Assembly (NCBI GenBank): GCA_010405405.1
Contig: MU004234.1
Span: 416,993-480,992, forward strand
Reading direction: 5' to 3'
DNA: 64,000 bases
Source: Microthyrium microscopicum
Taxonomy: Eukaryota; Ascomycota; Dothideomycetes; Microthyriales; Microthyriaceae
Positions 35,294 through 48,142 of this stretch are shown in pieces; positions within the stretch are counted from its first letter, which is position 1; each line of letters opens with the position of its first letter. The notes below the pieces were generated by a model. It ran no database searches. It was given only the letters and a program-made list of their open reading frames with translations, and had not been told where the DNA came from. The position numbers and the translations under genes are program-made.

Positions 35294-36217
35294 ATGTCTC
35301 GACGATACGATTCGAGAGTTAGTAACCGCCTGAATTGGTTACCCCACCATAGCGCTAACCAAGTCAACAGACAACCATCTTCTCCCCCGAAGGCCGCCTA
35401 TACCAGGTCGAATACGCACTCGAAGCTATCTCGCACGCTGGAACCGCACTCGGAATCTTAGCCCAAGATGGAATTGTCCTTGCCGCCGAGCGAAAAGTTA
35501 CCAGCAAGCTCCTAGAACAAGATACTTCAGCCGAAAAGCTCTATATCCTCAATGAGTACGGAAACAGTCCCATCTCCTCTCATGCATTGCAACGCATAGC
35601 TAACAATAACCAGCAACATGATTACTGCTGTCGCCGGTATGACAGCAGATGCCAATATCCTCATCAACTACGCCCGCGACGCCGCCCAACGTTACCTCCT
35701 GACCTACAACACGGACATTCCCTGTGAGCAGCTCGTACGCCGTCTCTGTGATCTGAAGCAAGGGTATACGCAAAAGGGTGGTCTACGACCCTTCGGTGTA
35801 TCGTTCATCTATGCTGGATGGGATCCCCAGCTCGAGTTCCAGCTATACCAGAGCAACCCGTCAGGAAACTACGGTGGATGGAAAGCGACAAGTGTGGGCG
35901 CAAACAATGCGAGTGCGCAGAGTCTGTTGAAGCAGGACTACAAGGAAGAGTGCAACCTGAAGGAAGCGTGTGAACTGGCCGTCAAGGTGTTGAGCAAGAC
36001 GATGGACTCAACCAAGTTGAGCAGCGAGAAGAGTATGTGTTCCTACCATGAATCGTGGTTTTATTCAGCTAAAAATGTTCTAGTCGAATTTGCGACCGTC
36101 GGCAAGACAAAGGCCGGAAAGATCTATCATCATCTCTGGGGCGCTGAGGAAATTGATGCGCTCTTGAAAGAGCATGGCCTAGCCAAGGCCGAAGACGATG
36201 AGAATGGTGATTCATGA
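35294..36217 (+). CDS. pre9: 20S proteasome subunit alpha-3
   Basis: Four exons (35294-35317, 35371-35555, 35614-36032, 36084-36217) give 253 residues. The alpha-subunit N-terminal signature [20 protein letters not shown] is followed by [39 protein letters not shown] and [11 protein letters not shown], closely matching yeast Pre9. The last region ends in an acidic tail (EDDENGDS). Alpha-3 forms part of the outer gating ring of the 20S core. The first exon codes only eight residues, a common feature of fungal proteasome genes. It starts about 270 bp from the divergent WW/FF gene, so the two probably share a promoter region. Confidence 0.97.
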
Positions 36218-36503
36218 GCTAGGAATGTCCAATAGACTCAGCGTAATATCCTGTTATCAAGACCCTTGATCGTTGACTGGCTCCTATTGACATCCAAATC
36301 AAAGCTTGAAAACTATCATCCGATATGCCCTCCACGAGTCGACGCCCTGCAGTTAATGCACTTTGTTGGCTTGGCTTGCTTGGCTTTGCTGATTAACACT
36401 TTATCATGTAGATGTAAATGAATTCGACGAAGGATTCTAATTGTTAAAAGAGGGGTCATCGCTTGATAGTTTTGATGAAAACTCATTGCTGAAGAATTCC
36501 AAA

Positions 36504-37788
36504 ATGTCGAAGAATAGTGCAAAAGTTTTCATAACAGGAGGTAGTGGATTTGTGGCTTCCACTATTATAGACGACTTAATCAAGGTAGTAAATGCTCTTA
36601 CTTTCATCATACACTAACAGTGAATTTTATAGGAAGGCTACAAAGTAACAGCCAGCGTGAGATCTCCTCAGCGCGCCAAAGAGATCATCGATACCCATCC
36701 GTCCTGGGAGAGCAGCTTAGATTTTGCGTACGTTGCGGACATTGTTGAACCTGGAGCTTTTGACGAAGCTTTCAAGAATGAGAAAGATGGCTTTGACTAT
36801 GTGATGCATACTGCATCGCCTGTGACCTTCGTGGTGGACGATATTCAGAAATTTCTGATCGATCCCGCCGTTCAAGGGTAAGCTCAGGAAGTTGGATTTC
36901 AAGAACTCTCTCTGATGAAACTGCTACAGAACATTGGGAGTCATGAAATCTGCCCATGAACTCGGAGGCTCTAAACTGAAGCGCTTCGTCCTCTTGAGCA
37001 GTGGAGTCGCAGCCTTGGATTCTTTCGAAGATACAAGTAAAGCAGGAAAGGACTACACAGAGGCTAATTGGAATCCGGTACAACTCCGAAGTATCGTAAA
37101 GAATACAATGCAGGTTCTAATATTGTGCTATAGGTCACAGCTGAATATGCAATTGAGAACAACGACACGGTCTCTGGCTACAATGCATCAAAGAAGCTAG
37201 CCGAAGAAGCTGCCTGGAAATTCATGGAAGAAAACAAGCCAGCATTCGATCTCACAGTTCTCAATCCACAAATCATCATCGGACCAATGCTTCAACCCGT
37301 CTCAAAGCCAGAATCATTCAACGAAACCAACATCTTTGCTGTCTACAATTTCCTCAACGGAGCATATAAGAAAGTCGAGGATCTCAAATTCCCGTTCTAC
37401 CACTTCGTAAGCCCTCCCATCACCTAGTTTCTTAAATGAACACTAACGAACCTTGAAATAGATTGATGTTCGCGACGTTTCTCGAGCTCATGTTTTGGCC
37501 TTGACAAATCCTGCCGCATCCAACAAACGCATCATCATAGTTAGTGGATTGATCACGCCACAGCTCATTGTCAACATCATTGGCAAGAACTTTCCGCAGC
37601 TCAAGTCTAGATTGCCGGAAGGAGGAGATCCAAATAAGATTTTGCCGGAAGGAACTGTACCGACTGGTTGGGATACATCTCGAAGCTTCCAAATTTTCGG
37701 TGAGAGCTGGAAGTATAAAGAGCTTGAGGAGAGCTTGGTGGATACTGTCAATGCGATATTGGAGTTCGAGAAGAAGTGGGATGTCTAG
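36504..37788 (+). CDS. Extended SDR reductase (ketoreductase/Gre2-like)
   Basis: Five exons (36504-36584, 36633-36877, 36930-37077, 37134-37406, 37462-37788) give 357 residues. The N-terminus has the Rossmann motif VFITGGSGFVAS, then VTASVRS, HTASPV, a serine in VLLSSGVAA, and the catalytic YxxxK pair in SGYNASKKLAEE. NPQIIIGP and IDVRDVSRAHVLAL follow. This fits the NADPH-dependent aldehyde/ketone reductases related to plant DFR and yeast Gre2 (methylglyoxal/isovaleraldehyde reductase). The physiological substrate cannot be told. All four introns are 48-56 nt. Confidence 0.92.
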
Positions 37789-38746
37789 GAGAGTGGTATG
37801 GATGAACTGAAGGTCTGACTGTCAAATGCTATGGATCTTGCTCCTTGTGTGCCTACTCATTTCATCGACATGGGTAAAGCGTAAAGTTTTCATAATCTGC
37901 TCTAGTCTTCAAGTCCTCGGTATTCCAATCGCCGTTGAGTCAATTTAGCTGGTCTACTGTTTGTCAACAGCACCGAATAGTCGAGTTCCTGTAGCATGTC
38001 CTATTTCAAACTCCGACGCAAGATCAATCCAATCACCCCAAAGCTTTCCCAGACTAACACAAGTAATACCATCAACAAGCGATGTCGCAACCTGTAGATT
38101 TTCCGAAGGACCTGAATCAACACACCTATTCTCTCGGAAGTGATAAGTACTAGTTTTGGCCCTTTCACAATCCAACAGTCCAAGCCAAAAGAGCACATAT
38201 CATCCAAGTGTAAAAACATCCACCGCCTCGCAAGTTCTCCGTGGCCACAACTTCCCCTAATATCAACATAGATTACCCATAATTACCTCGCTATATCCGT
38301 AAAAGTACCAGGAACATCCCAAGAGCGACGTCATAAAGTTAAATCCTAGAGGCACTATCGGCGCGTTTAAAGGCACATGTCATAAATGGAGATTTTATGA
38401 TTCAGAAGAAGTTATATTTTACTATACTTTTTACGCATTGAAAGAGCGCTTCAAAATGGATGGCGGACTAGCAAGCTATGCACATTGGGAACGATTTCCC
38501 ACATCAAAGACGATCTTAAATATAAGCCGTTTTGAATATTGACCTTTTTGTTCCTGCGGTCATGAGTGAATCAGAAATGACCGAATCATGTTTTTTGAAT
38601 ATCAGTTGTAAGGACAGACTAGTGGTGGATTTCTTTTCCAGAGTATACTTCAGACCAGTGAGCGCCTATGCTATTGTGCAAACAATGTGATTGAAAGGAG
38701 TGATCATTTGGTGCTTTGGTGAAGATTTTGGTGGTTTGGCGTGGTG
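37789..38746. other. Intergenic, convergent 3' ends
   Basis: About 960 bp between the reductase and copper-fist genes. Short frames on both strands at 37954-38219 have no family resemblance. No gene supported. Confidence 0.5.
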
Positions 38747-40155
38747 TTATTGAAGCCAAGCGTAGCTGCGTGTCATCGCGCTGGTTTCGGCGCTTTGGGC
38801 GTTGCTGAAGGCGCCTTCCCAGTCGTTGTAGTCATCTACTGCATCATCGTCGGCATCGGAGTCTGCGGGGATCAGAATGGCGTTGCGGTCCGAGTCGCCA
38901 CCTTCGGAGCTTCCAAAGTTGATGGCGGTGATGGCTGATGAGGACGACATATGTCGTGGTTGTGGGCCTTTGAGTTGCTGGGATTGAGCTGCTTGGTAGT
39001 ATGATTCGAGATTCATGGGTGCGTCCCAGCTCACTGGCTCGGTTTCGCTCTCCTGGGCGTTGGAAGAGTTGCTTGTCAAACCGGGAATGGATTGGTAGGC
39101 TGATTCTCCCGAGTTTGAAAGGCTTTGGTCGAAGTTGGACACTTGTGGAGAAATTAGTGGCAAGTCCGATGGGGAGAAAATTGACCAGTCGATCTCAGAG
39201 TTGAAGTTGGGGGAGGTGCTGGTATTGAGTGATAATGCCAGGAAATCGCTGCTGTTTGGTTGTTCTCCTGACCAGTAACCTGCAAGTCCACCATTGTAAT
39301 CGAGAGCATCCAAAGAGCCATTTGGCATTGACTCGGTTCGAGAAGCAAAGTGCTTGTCAAAATCGAAGGAGATGGACTCGGAAGCACCCACATCATCGTC
39401 AGCGTCAAGACTCTCATGAGAATTTGTGCGGCTTATAGATGGTGGTGACATGGCGCGAGAGTTTTGTGGTAACCACATATCATCGGATGCACGTGGTGCT
39501 GAATCTATCGATTCAAGCCATTCGAGCTCATCTTCGGTTTTTGCAAATGCAGAGATCCCATGAAGAGTATGTGGCCGTGGAACTTTGTAAGGAGCTCCAG
39601 AAGTGTGAGCCAGATTATTGCTTCTGTGACAAGGCTTATGATGACCATTCGCAAACACGGTCAATTTTCCCTCTGAGCTACTGGTAGATAGCGATGGCTT
39701 AACCTTTACACTGTGGGAAGTGCGCTTCAATGACCGCTCCATGCGAGTCTCAATACTCTCATTTCGGGTTCCGCATTGACAGTTTTCACCTTTGTGACAG
39801 CAACATCCTATATCGACTATTGTCAAAGTTAGTAAACGCAACTAAACCAAATAACACTGTTTACTCACCCTTGATTTCGGCCTTTTCCTTTTTATCCTTT
39901 TTGCTGCCACAGTCGCATTTTCCATGATGTGATTTGGATTTACGAGCTGTCCGGCAGTGTTCGCATTGTTTTACGGGTCGTCCCTTTGGAGGGATCAACT
40001 TCAGCTGACGATCTGGTGATATTGGTTAGTTACTTCTATGGACTGTATCCAATTTGGACGATTGAAATTTGCTCACCATCGTGCTGACATGTACTGACGC
40101 GATGTCCGCGTATACAAGAATCGCATGCCCACTTTTGACCATCGATCAAAGGCAT
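38747..40155 (-). CDS. Copper-fist transcription factor
   Basis: Three exons (40155-40077, 40012-39869, 39816-38747) give 430 residues. The start MPLIDGQKWACDSCIRGHR opens the copper-fist DNA-binding domain, followed by C-x-H (STCQHD), the minor-groove KGRP block (PPKGRPVKQCEHC), KSKSHHGKCDCG and then CCCHKGENCQCG. The spacing of these Cys residues matches yeast Ace1/Mac1 and fission yeast Cuf1. The remaining 330 residues are Ser/Asn/Asp-rich and acidic, as in activation domains, and lack an obvious second Cys-rich copper-sensing repeat. It probably regulates copper uptake or detoxification genes. The C-terminal stretch NAILIPADSDADDDAVDDYN is notably acidic. Confidence 0.95.
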
Positions 40156-43100
40156 GCCTTGGCTACAAAATAGGGCCTAAGAGGTCCGTAAGGATTTGGA
40201 AGTGGCGTAGCGGTGAGTTGTGTGGGCCTCGGAAGTTGAGATATCGGAACGGAGATGTATGGGACCGAATGATGGTTCAACCGAGATGTAAGAGAACAAA
40301 TTTCCGCCCACAGTAAAAGTCGGAGTCTCGAAAATCGGAGACCACGATGTGAAATATCTGCTCTAAAGTGAGATAGAACAGCTGAAGAAGAGTGAGCCGA
40401 AGAGCTAGTCAAGCCGTGCACCAAGTGGCGCAGGCAACAGACGACACTCGACAGCAGTGCCGGCAATCAAGCCGACGTTGAAGGGGTGGAAGAGTCGATA
40501 CAAATGGTCAAGTTGAAGTTGTGGTGAGCGAGACGGAGATGAAGTCGGACGAGGGGTTGGTATATATTTGGAGGTTTGGTGGACCACCCGCGTGGCAGAA
40601 GCTACGGTAGAGTGCTAGCTTCGTGTGGGATGGCAAAGTCAGTCAACCAGTTTTGCCTTTTGCCGACCCAGCAGGCCTAGTGATGATGGAGTGCAGCACA
40701 GCGACCGACAGTGCAGGAATTTGGGCTTGCTGAATTTACTGATGTGCTGCGAGGGACAGGATCCGAAAGGCCTTGGATTCACAGTCCGCAGCGACCAGAG
40801 GGCAGTACTGAACGCTGATGGGTGGGCTCACTGCCGGCGATGCTCAGAAGGGAATGGCTTCGCGATGGTCTCTTGCACCTTGCAGCTGCGAGACTTGCTT
40901 GCGAAGCTAAGAGAAAGAGTAGTGGATGGTACGATGGAGGAGCACAGCTCTACACAGCAAGAGGTATAGTATAATGATGAGGAATAATGGCTAAATTGGT
41001 CCACTGATGGTTTAGGGTGTGTATGCGTTTTTATATGATTCCAAACAGGATCTTGACGTGTGGGGTGTTTGCGGATCAGAGGCCTGTTGGCAATGCTTGG
41101 GAAGCGCGGCTTGTAACCAAAGCATACGCGCCAGTCGCGGACGATGTCGATGGATGATCGCGTGGAGGCTTTCCCGAGGCGAGGAAATGCAGTCTAGCAT
41201 CAAAAGAGAAGTTGATCGGTACTAATTTGGTACGGGAGTAATTTCAATCTGCTGCCGTGCTGCCGGGTATAAATGCGACTCTACTTTCCTCCAAATGAGT
41301 AACTGATCAAATGCTCAAACTATGAATAATATGTCGTATCCCGGCACAAACAAGCAGTGTTTCGATATCTAGGATTGCATGTTTATTTCGGTCGAGATGA
41401 TGTTTTGAACGAAGTATTTACGAAGTATCTCGGTTCTTGCTGATCAGACAGAAGGAACCGAAGTTGATGTGCTGGAAGATGTACCTGCAACCAGATACTT
41501 TTGGAATATCTTTTCAAGGTTACTTGAAGATTCTTTGAACTATCTGCATCTGTCCTGCAGTCTGTATGTACAGGTACTGTTTATGCACCAGAGACCTCTC
41601 ATTGTGCAGTGGTCAAGGACCCACGCTACGGTGCAGCAACAAGAGGTGTGCATCCCATCCTTCCATCTCAACGTCACACCCTTTCCATCTTGCCATCAAG
41701 CTGCCATTTCATTCTTTCTTTCTCCGTTTTTCTTTCATCTGCATGGTCAAATTTTTCATCGACACAAGTCTCACCGAGCACAGCTCCCTCAAACTGCATC
41801 GGATAGCATCACACCAGCCTCAGCTCTCTCGGCAAATGGACGACTGCCTCATCTCTCAAAATTACGAGGTCTGCGTCTTTCCAAAGAGGCATCCCAATCA
41901 TTCGAGGCTCGAGGCTCGAAGCTCCAGGATGTTGAGCACGGTCACAAGCTCTAATGCAGTGTTCCCTATGCACTCCACGGCGGGAGGCCAGGTCACGCAT
42001 CCTATGTCCTGTTTCCCGCGCTGGGCGACCATATTCAAGATCCAATAGAAGTGTTGCGAAATACAAAATACTGGCATAATGATCAAGGCCAAGTAATGAC
42101 AGGCTAATCCATCCAGTCTGGAGCCGGGCGATACCGTACGGGCCGTTTACGTGTATCTAGTTCGTTGTATCCCACTCCCTCCACGCAAGCCAGGGCCAAT
42201 CACGAATTTTGTCCAGTTGTAGAATGCGACAATGCATCAGCTACCTCCATGAAAACCATGCACGAAATAATATGACTGCCGTTTCATGCTGGAGCTTTGA
42301 CTCTTTCGCGTTTGTGTACCTCAATGTCTAGCGGTTCACGGCGGCAACAAGAGGCGGTGATGTTGCAGCTTACTCATTGCGAATCCTCGAGATTCCCCTT
42401 TCAGGATCCAAGCGGGATGGATCAGCCCTGGTTGAAAGTCGGCCATTTACGTTATACTAGATCCCAAGTTCCAGCCTTATGGGGGAATTTATATCTAAAA
42501 TAGTCACCCCATCAAAATCATTATCAGAGCTGGACCATGCTGGCAGTCTACTCTGAGCGACGATTGACCGCACATTCTGGACCCCGAAAGAAGCACCACC
42601 CCGCAAAATTAGACGACAACTGCATGTTGACCTGGCTATTTGCAGTAGTCGGTGTTTACTCGATCGAATCGAATCTTAATTTGGTCGCTATCTGGCCGCG
42701 TACAGTCCTAGTACATCTTTCTGGGGAATTTGGCAGAAGTCTCCTGCACACCGAGAGTTGAAGTCAAATCCAACGTGGGAGACACATCCGTATGAGTTCA
42801 GATGCAGACTATATGCAGATATTATGGTGGGTAACTGTGTCATTCGGAAGATCAAATTTATTCCATGCAGCTTCCATTTTCAGGACAAGAACGAATCTGA
42901 ATGATGGCAAGGCGGTCACAACGAACAACAGCAAATGAAAAATTTTCACATTGCCAACCATTGGATCTCAGCCTCACCACCTTGCAGATAATGCAGATGC
43001 ATCCTGCGCGGCTGGGCTTGAACATTCAAATTATTGTTGCTTGTTTATTACAGGCACTTGGCGAACTACCAGGTCCAGCTATCCGACAGCAGGCAATTTC

Positions 43101-43311
43101 TGCTGAAATTCATGCAAACGTCCCAATGTTCTCACCTATCTAGGTGGAACTTGGATGGGTCTTTCATATATTTCCATCACATCCATCAAAACATCCCACG
43201 CAAAACCTCCTGCCTTGCCTCTGACGTGCAGCACCGGCCCTGGCATCCGCTCCAGTTTAAACCTTCTATGGCAAGGCTCCTTGCCGCTTGGACTTTATAG
43301 CATTGGACAAC
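40156..43311. other. Long gene-poor intergenic region
   Basis: Over 3 kb upstream of the copper-fist gene without a supportable gene. Overlapping plus-strand frames at 41469-41954 and 41566-42048 are His/Ser/Phe-rich, come from pyrimidine-rich DNA and show no conserved motif. Base composition is normal and there is no RIP signature. It could hold extended regulatory DNA or a non-coding transcript. Confidence 0.5.
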
Positions 43312-44536
43312 TCAAGCAACTCCACGATTCTGTTCACCCCACAGAGACGCGCCCACTTGATCCAAGACTGACAACACCTCCTCTGAAAGTGGACCCTTGG
43401 CGATGCTAGCCACCTTCTCCTCCAAGTCCTCAAACGTCGACGCACTTAAGATGATGCAATCCTTTTCACCGAGTTTTGAGTGATATGCCAGCCATCTTAA
43501 CGCTATGGATTGAATCTGTGGTGTTGTCCCGTCTTGCATGGCCATGCTGGAAATCTTCTTGACCGCCTCTCCAACTTCTGGATTATCATATGGACCTTTC
43601 CACCCCGAGCTCGCTGGTCGTTCGCCGTTCTCCGCTTGTGCGTTTGATGAAATTTGACCGGACAACACTCCTTGTGCCAGAGGACTGGTTCAAGAACACG
43701 TCAATTGCGCGATATTCTTCAATGATTTGGAGGTGACTTACTCGTATGCATGGAATGTCATCCCGTGAGCGCGTAACAGAGCCATTCGCGCTTCATTCCT
43801 CCGGCACAACAGATTATACTCGCCTTGGAATATCCGCGGTTTCTGGTATCGCCATCGCTCACACGTTCTGAGTAGGTCGCGCATACATCTTGTGTTGAAC
43901 TCTCGTACTCCCCACTGCTTGGCGATTAGTAACTAGATACTAGAACACGGTTTCTGCACGAGAGGCATAGCAACTTACCATATCACAGAGTCCTTCGGCA
44001 ACTAGCCCTTGAAAACCACCCGTCAACTCACCCCAACAAGCTTCAATATCCGGCCGTTGAGCAATAAGCCATCTAGCTCTCCGTATCTTTAACCGGCTTG
44101 TGCTGGCTTTCAGACTCTCTCGAACAGGACCAGCCTTCAACTCCCCTCGTCCTGGACCCAAAAGGGACCCATGCATATTGACCTTTGTTCCAATCGCTAA
44201 TCCTCCATCATCCGCCGCTTTCGAAGCCCCCAAGGCAGCTTCAAGGGCACCTGGCCGCTTGTAAGGTAAATTCGGAGTAGTATCAAGCGCATGTATCCGT
44301 AGCGGTAAGTTCCGAAGCCGCACAAACAGCCTTTGTAAGTCCTGCTTGCCACACTGCGTAATAATAGGAGACGCCGAATCCAGTATCAGCGATGGAGCAA
44401 CCGGTGTAAGACTATGCGATTTTATCGACGCCCAGTCGCTGTCGGATCGTGGTGTAGATTTATTTGTTGAAACTGGACTGTCTGGCGTCCCGACAGATGT
44501 CAGGGACTCTAGCAGGGTGCCTGCCAACGCTGCCAT
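43312..44536 (-). CDS. Aldo-keto reductase-like protein with altered catalytic site
   Basis: Three exons (44536-43979, 43932-43742, 43684-43312) give 373 residues. The body follows the AKR7/aflatoxin-aldehyde reductase-type fold: ALDTTPNLPYKRPGALEAAL (Asp and Tyr of the tetrad), LAIGTKVNMHG (Lys), QRPDIEACWGELTGGFQGLV, then FQGEYNLLCRRNEA, HGMTFHAYDPLAQGVLSGQ and a C-terminal segment LRWLAYHS..DCIILSASTFEDLEE resembling the cofactor loop. The position that normally holds the catalytic His reads Gln (IAQRPD), and the strand before it is unusually Arg-rich. The first 60 residues are Ser/Thr-rich and atypical. It may be a diverged or poorly active AKR. Confidence 0.8.
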
Positions 44537-45615
44537 GATTTTTTGTTGTGGGTATTGCAGCTATTCTTCGGAGTCTTTCATATAGATGCTGTATTTTGCT
44601 TGGTGAAATATGATTGCCTAGTTATTGTTCCCGTCGTAAAGAAAGTTCGCCGCAGTTTGCGCCTCAGTCGTGACGCAAGCGTGCTCGTTGGGCGCCAAAA
44701 CAGGCAGTGAAGCGGAAACTTTTACAAACAACTCGTCAATCAGACCGCGTATTCTCAAGACTGGCTTGGCTTGTTCCGCACCAAAGATTCTATTTACCGG
44801 CGCTTCGTATGTAATCGTGGCTTCTTCTTTTGCTCGTCGATTGTGTTCTTTCGAGCTCAGATCCTAAAATCCTTCAACTTCGAATGGTAGATTTGGACGC
44901 AAGTTCTAGGCAAAGAAGTGAGATCTTGGAAGAAAAGCACTATAATGCTTATAATAGACAAGCTCTCATATAGCAAGCCGGTTTTAATCTGGGGATACCT
45001 AGGGTCCTGACGTCTGGAATCTTGTATATATTAATATGGGAGACACGGACGGGCTAGAAAGCTTGTTTTGCATTTGGGTATTGGCGATCTACACGTTTGG
45101 TTTTGCGAGCATCAGTTAGGTCAAAACAAGGCGAGCTTATTCCTAGGGTATGCTGCTGTTGCTGTAAGGGCCAGGGAGTGTCTGTAGAACTACATGGTAA
45201 CAGGTAGTAGGATTAATGTGACAAGGTTTCGTGTTCACGATGGTTGGGAACAAGATCCAGTGTGTATGTAATACAGACTCTCGTGCGGCACCGTATTTCA
45301 AGGCGGATTTACTGCGAATGATTTATTGGATAGATGGCTTTCGTGGGAAGAACGGGGCTGGAAGGTAGTATGTATCAGGATCCCGGACCAATCGAAGAGC
45401 TCTTGAATGAGTAAATAGATTGGATGAACGGTTCAGGCGGATCAGAGGGGCGCTATATCAGACTCATATTGTACATGGCACATCGTGACCGCAGACGAAG
45501 AGTATGACATACATGTATGCATTATTGAGGACACCATGTCTTCGATTTGAAAATAAACACAGCTGCTGTGAATTCTAGATACATTTCTGCCCCTGGCAAG
45601 GTACCTTCTTATGTC
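44537..45615. other. Intergenic region
   Basis: Lies between the AKR gene start and the end of the flavin/iron-sulfur-type oxidoreductase. No conserved frame, repeat or RNA gene was recognised in the roughly 1.1 kb. Confidence 0.45.
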
Positions 45616-47462
45616 CTAATAATCAAAACTCTCATAAATCACTTCCTTTCCAGCAAGCCACTCCAGGACCGTCTTCCTGAATGGATTACCTGCGCAAAGA
45701 TAAAACCGTTCTGAGTTGATAGAGATGAAATCATCCTTCATTGGGCGTCTCATTTTGACATCGACGCCAACGTCTCTGAGCTGGTCAATCTTCTGATTAG
45801 ACGCGGCTGTGTTTCCGCTACTTGTAAAAAATACCGTTGTGGTGTTCGCAAGTCCAGAATGTTTCTTGACAGTCTCAAGAACAAAAGCTGCGTCTTCCAG
45901 TTTAGTTGTCCAGAATAGGTGCATCTTTGTAACGTCCAGGTCTCGGATTTGCCCAAGTAATGGAGTTATACCTGCTCCTCCAGCGATAAATGGAGTCACT
46001 CCTGAATCCCCAAGGTCGATCTTGAAATCTCCGCCAAAACCTTTCATAGGAACTTCCAGTGGAGTCCGGAAGTTTCGTTGTCTCTTTAAATGTGCTGTTA
46101 CAGGTCCATGTAATCTTGCAGTGATCTCAAATTCGTTCGCTGGCAAATCTGCTGGATGAGAAGAGACGGTGAATGTTCTCACAAAGTCATCGTTCAAGCT
46201 TGTTGGGTCGTCGTCTCGCATATGACTATATCCAATGTCTAATTCCTCTGAAAAATCAAACGCTGCCCACTGGCCTGGTTTATACTTCACTGGCTCTTCT
46301 GACCGAAAACGATATCGCGATAGGGTAGGACTGAGTTCTTCACTGCTGACCAGTAAGACGTGCTTTTGGCTTTGCTTCTCGAATTTGCTGGCGACATTTC
46401 CCTCGCTTGCTAGTAGCCGCACATGTGGATTGTATGGAGACTCCTCTCCAGCTCTCCCTCGAAATGGAAGGCCATTTTCGACGTGTCGAGCCTCGATGAT
46501 TGTGATCTTAACGGCCAAATTCGTTCGGGGTAGAAACTCATCTGCCTTGTCACCGATGAGAACTTCTGCGGTGCCTGTGATGTATAACACATCTCCAGTC
46601 TCAAAGTCTGGCACGCAGATCCCGATGGCGGGATTGTTCAGTAGATTTCCCAAAGACTGGTATAATCTATTGCCAGAATACTCTGGATAGATTATGGATG
46701 CAGCAGTCGCTTCGTCTGCATTTCCTGAGCTGATCACACGAACAAAACCGGGTGGGCCACCACGATGATTGGTGTCCATATTGATGTCTGCATTAGCGGT
46801 TGATAGGAAGAACAAGTCGGCTTTCTTGATCAGATCTTCAGCCTGCTTCGAAAGCTGCGGCGAGACAGATATCAGTTTAGGATTTGGAATTGCCGGCCTG
46901 ATCTCCTTCTCGTTGAGATATTTTGGACAGTTGCCTGCATTCGTTAGTTTTCCAATATAGGATCGATCGCACAGAATTTGAATTACGTACCTAAACTCTC
47001 ATCAATCTTTGTAACGACCTGGATCTCTCCAACTCCAGTGTCTTCTTCACCAACAGCCTTGACTCCGCCAGCTACTATCCTTCCCGCAATCTTCACTCGT
47101 TTCCTCCGCACCAGATCAATCGGCAAGCCACTGAACATCATGCCCTTGGGATTTCCTTTCCCAAATTGCTGATCAACCATTGCCTCGATTACTGGATCGT
47201 GACGGTTGTCTACAAAAGTCCGAGTGCCTAGCAAATTTCCACCCAAAGCCTGTGAGAAGCCTGGCTCACCGCCCCATACTGTCGTCCATGGACGATTTTC
47301 AGAGTCTAGTACGCTGAATGCTGCAAGCGGAAACTGATTCGCTGCAAAAGTGGCCTGCGGAGTCAAAAAATTTGAAGTCGGGTTGTCGTGTTCTGGGACG
47401 TTGAGAAGCTGATGCATACGATGTTCGCCATCAGACCAGGGAAGTGCAACGGAGTAGGCCAT
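45616..47462 (-). CDS. PNPOx-like / ferredoxin-NADP-reductase-like fusion oxidoreductase
   Basis: Two exons (47462-46991 and 46934-45616) give 596 residues. Residues 1-300 contain flavin-binding split-barrel (pyridoxamine-oxidase-like) sequence, with LFFLSTANADINMDTNHRGG and SGNRLYQSLGNLLNNPAIGI. The second half has an FAD-binding barrel (RYRFRSEEPVKYKPGQWAAF, RTFTVSS) and an NAD(P) domain (TPFIAGGAGITPLLGQIRDL, HLFWTTK, ERFYLCAGNPFRKTVLEWL). This fusion is known in fungi and bacteria as an oxidoreductase of unknown substrate. A C-terminal 2Fe-2S ferredoxin domain, present in some relatives, is absent. Confidence 0.88.
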
Positions 47463-48142
47463 ATTGAAACAAATTTCTTTGTTGTTTGTGTTAATGGTTC
47501 AAAATGATTGAGTGAGATAGATTTCCTTTCAGTGGTGTTAATATATGGAAACTTGAATGTGAGCTGGATCCATCTCCAGTCCTAGAACGGCACTTCGTCA
47601 TATCTTACAAAGACATTAGACACTACCTCATGTCTCGCCAGTGAGTCCAAGAAAAGATGCGTAATCATTTCAAGTGCTGACATTCCAGGCCAAGCTCTTG
47701 GGAGACTGGGGCGGGGTTCACCTCGGAGAAGAGGAAGCTTCGAAACACAAGGCTCAATCTCCATCATCCGCAAACACCTACCTTAGTACTACTGAGATTG
47801 TAGAACAGAATGCTTGGGCAGTACCTAATGCTAGAAGTACTACTAGTGAACAGGGTGATTGCATATCTCGAACTTCAAGCAACGAGGGCCATCATTACGT
47901 TGAGTCACGACAACTTCCATTTCAAGCGTCATCAGAACCGGCTTGAAATAATGAAACAGAGAGATATTTCACTAATGAAGGACTGATTTCAATTATTGAA
48001 TCTTGGTGGTATGTACATCCAAATATATCTCAACTCTCAAGTAATGTGCCTAGGCAGGCGAGCTTCCGAACAATATAACGGTCTAGAAAGACCTTAGAAA
48101 AAATGGTATCTTAGAATTCTCTCTCCTCCAACATCTTCAAAT
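47463..48142. other. Intergenic region
   Basis: About 680 bp holding the upstream side of the PNPOx/FNR gene and the 3' side of the surface-protein-like gene. Only short open frames; nothing conserved is seen. Confidence 0.45.

Noticed and set aside
40068-40075. TTTGCTCA match to the yeast Mac1 copper-response core
   Set aside because: It lies inside the first intron of the copper-fist gene and overlaps the splice donor sequence. An 8-base match is expected by chance in a window this long.
41469-42048. Two overlapping plus-strand frames of about 160 residues
   Set aside because: They overlap out of frame, lie in pyrimidine-rich DNA, are rich in His/Ser/Phe, and show no conserved motif or splice partner.
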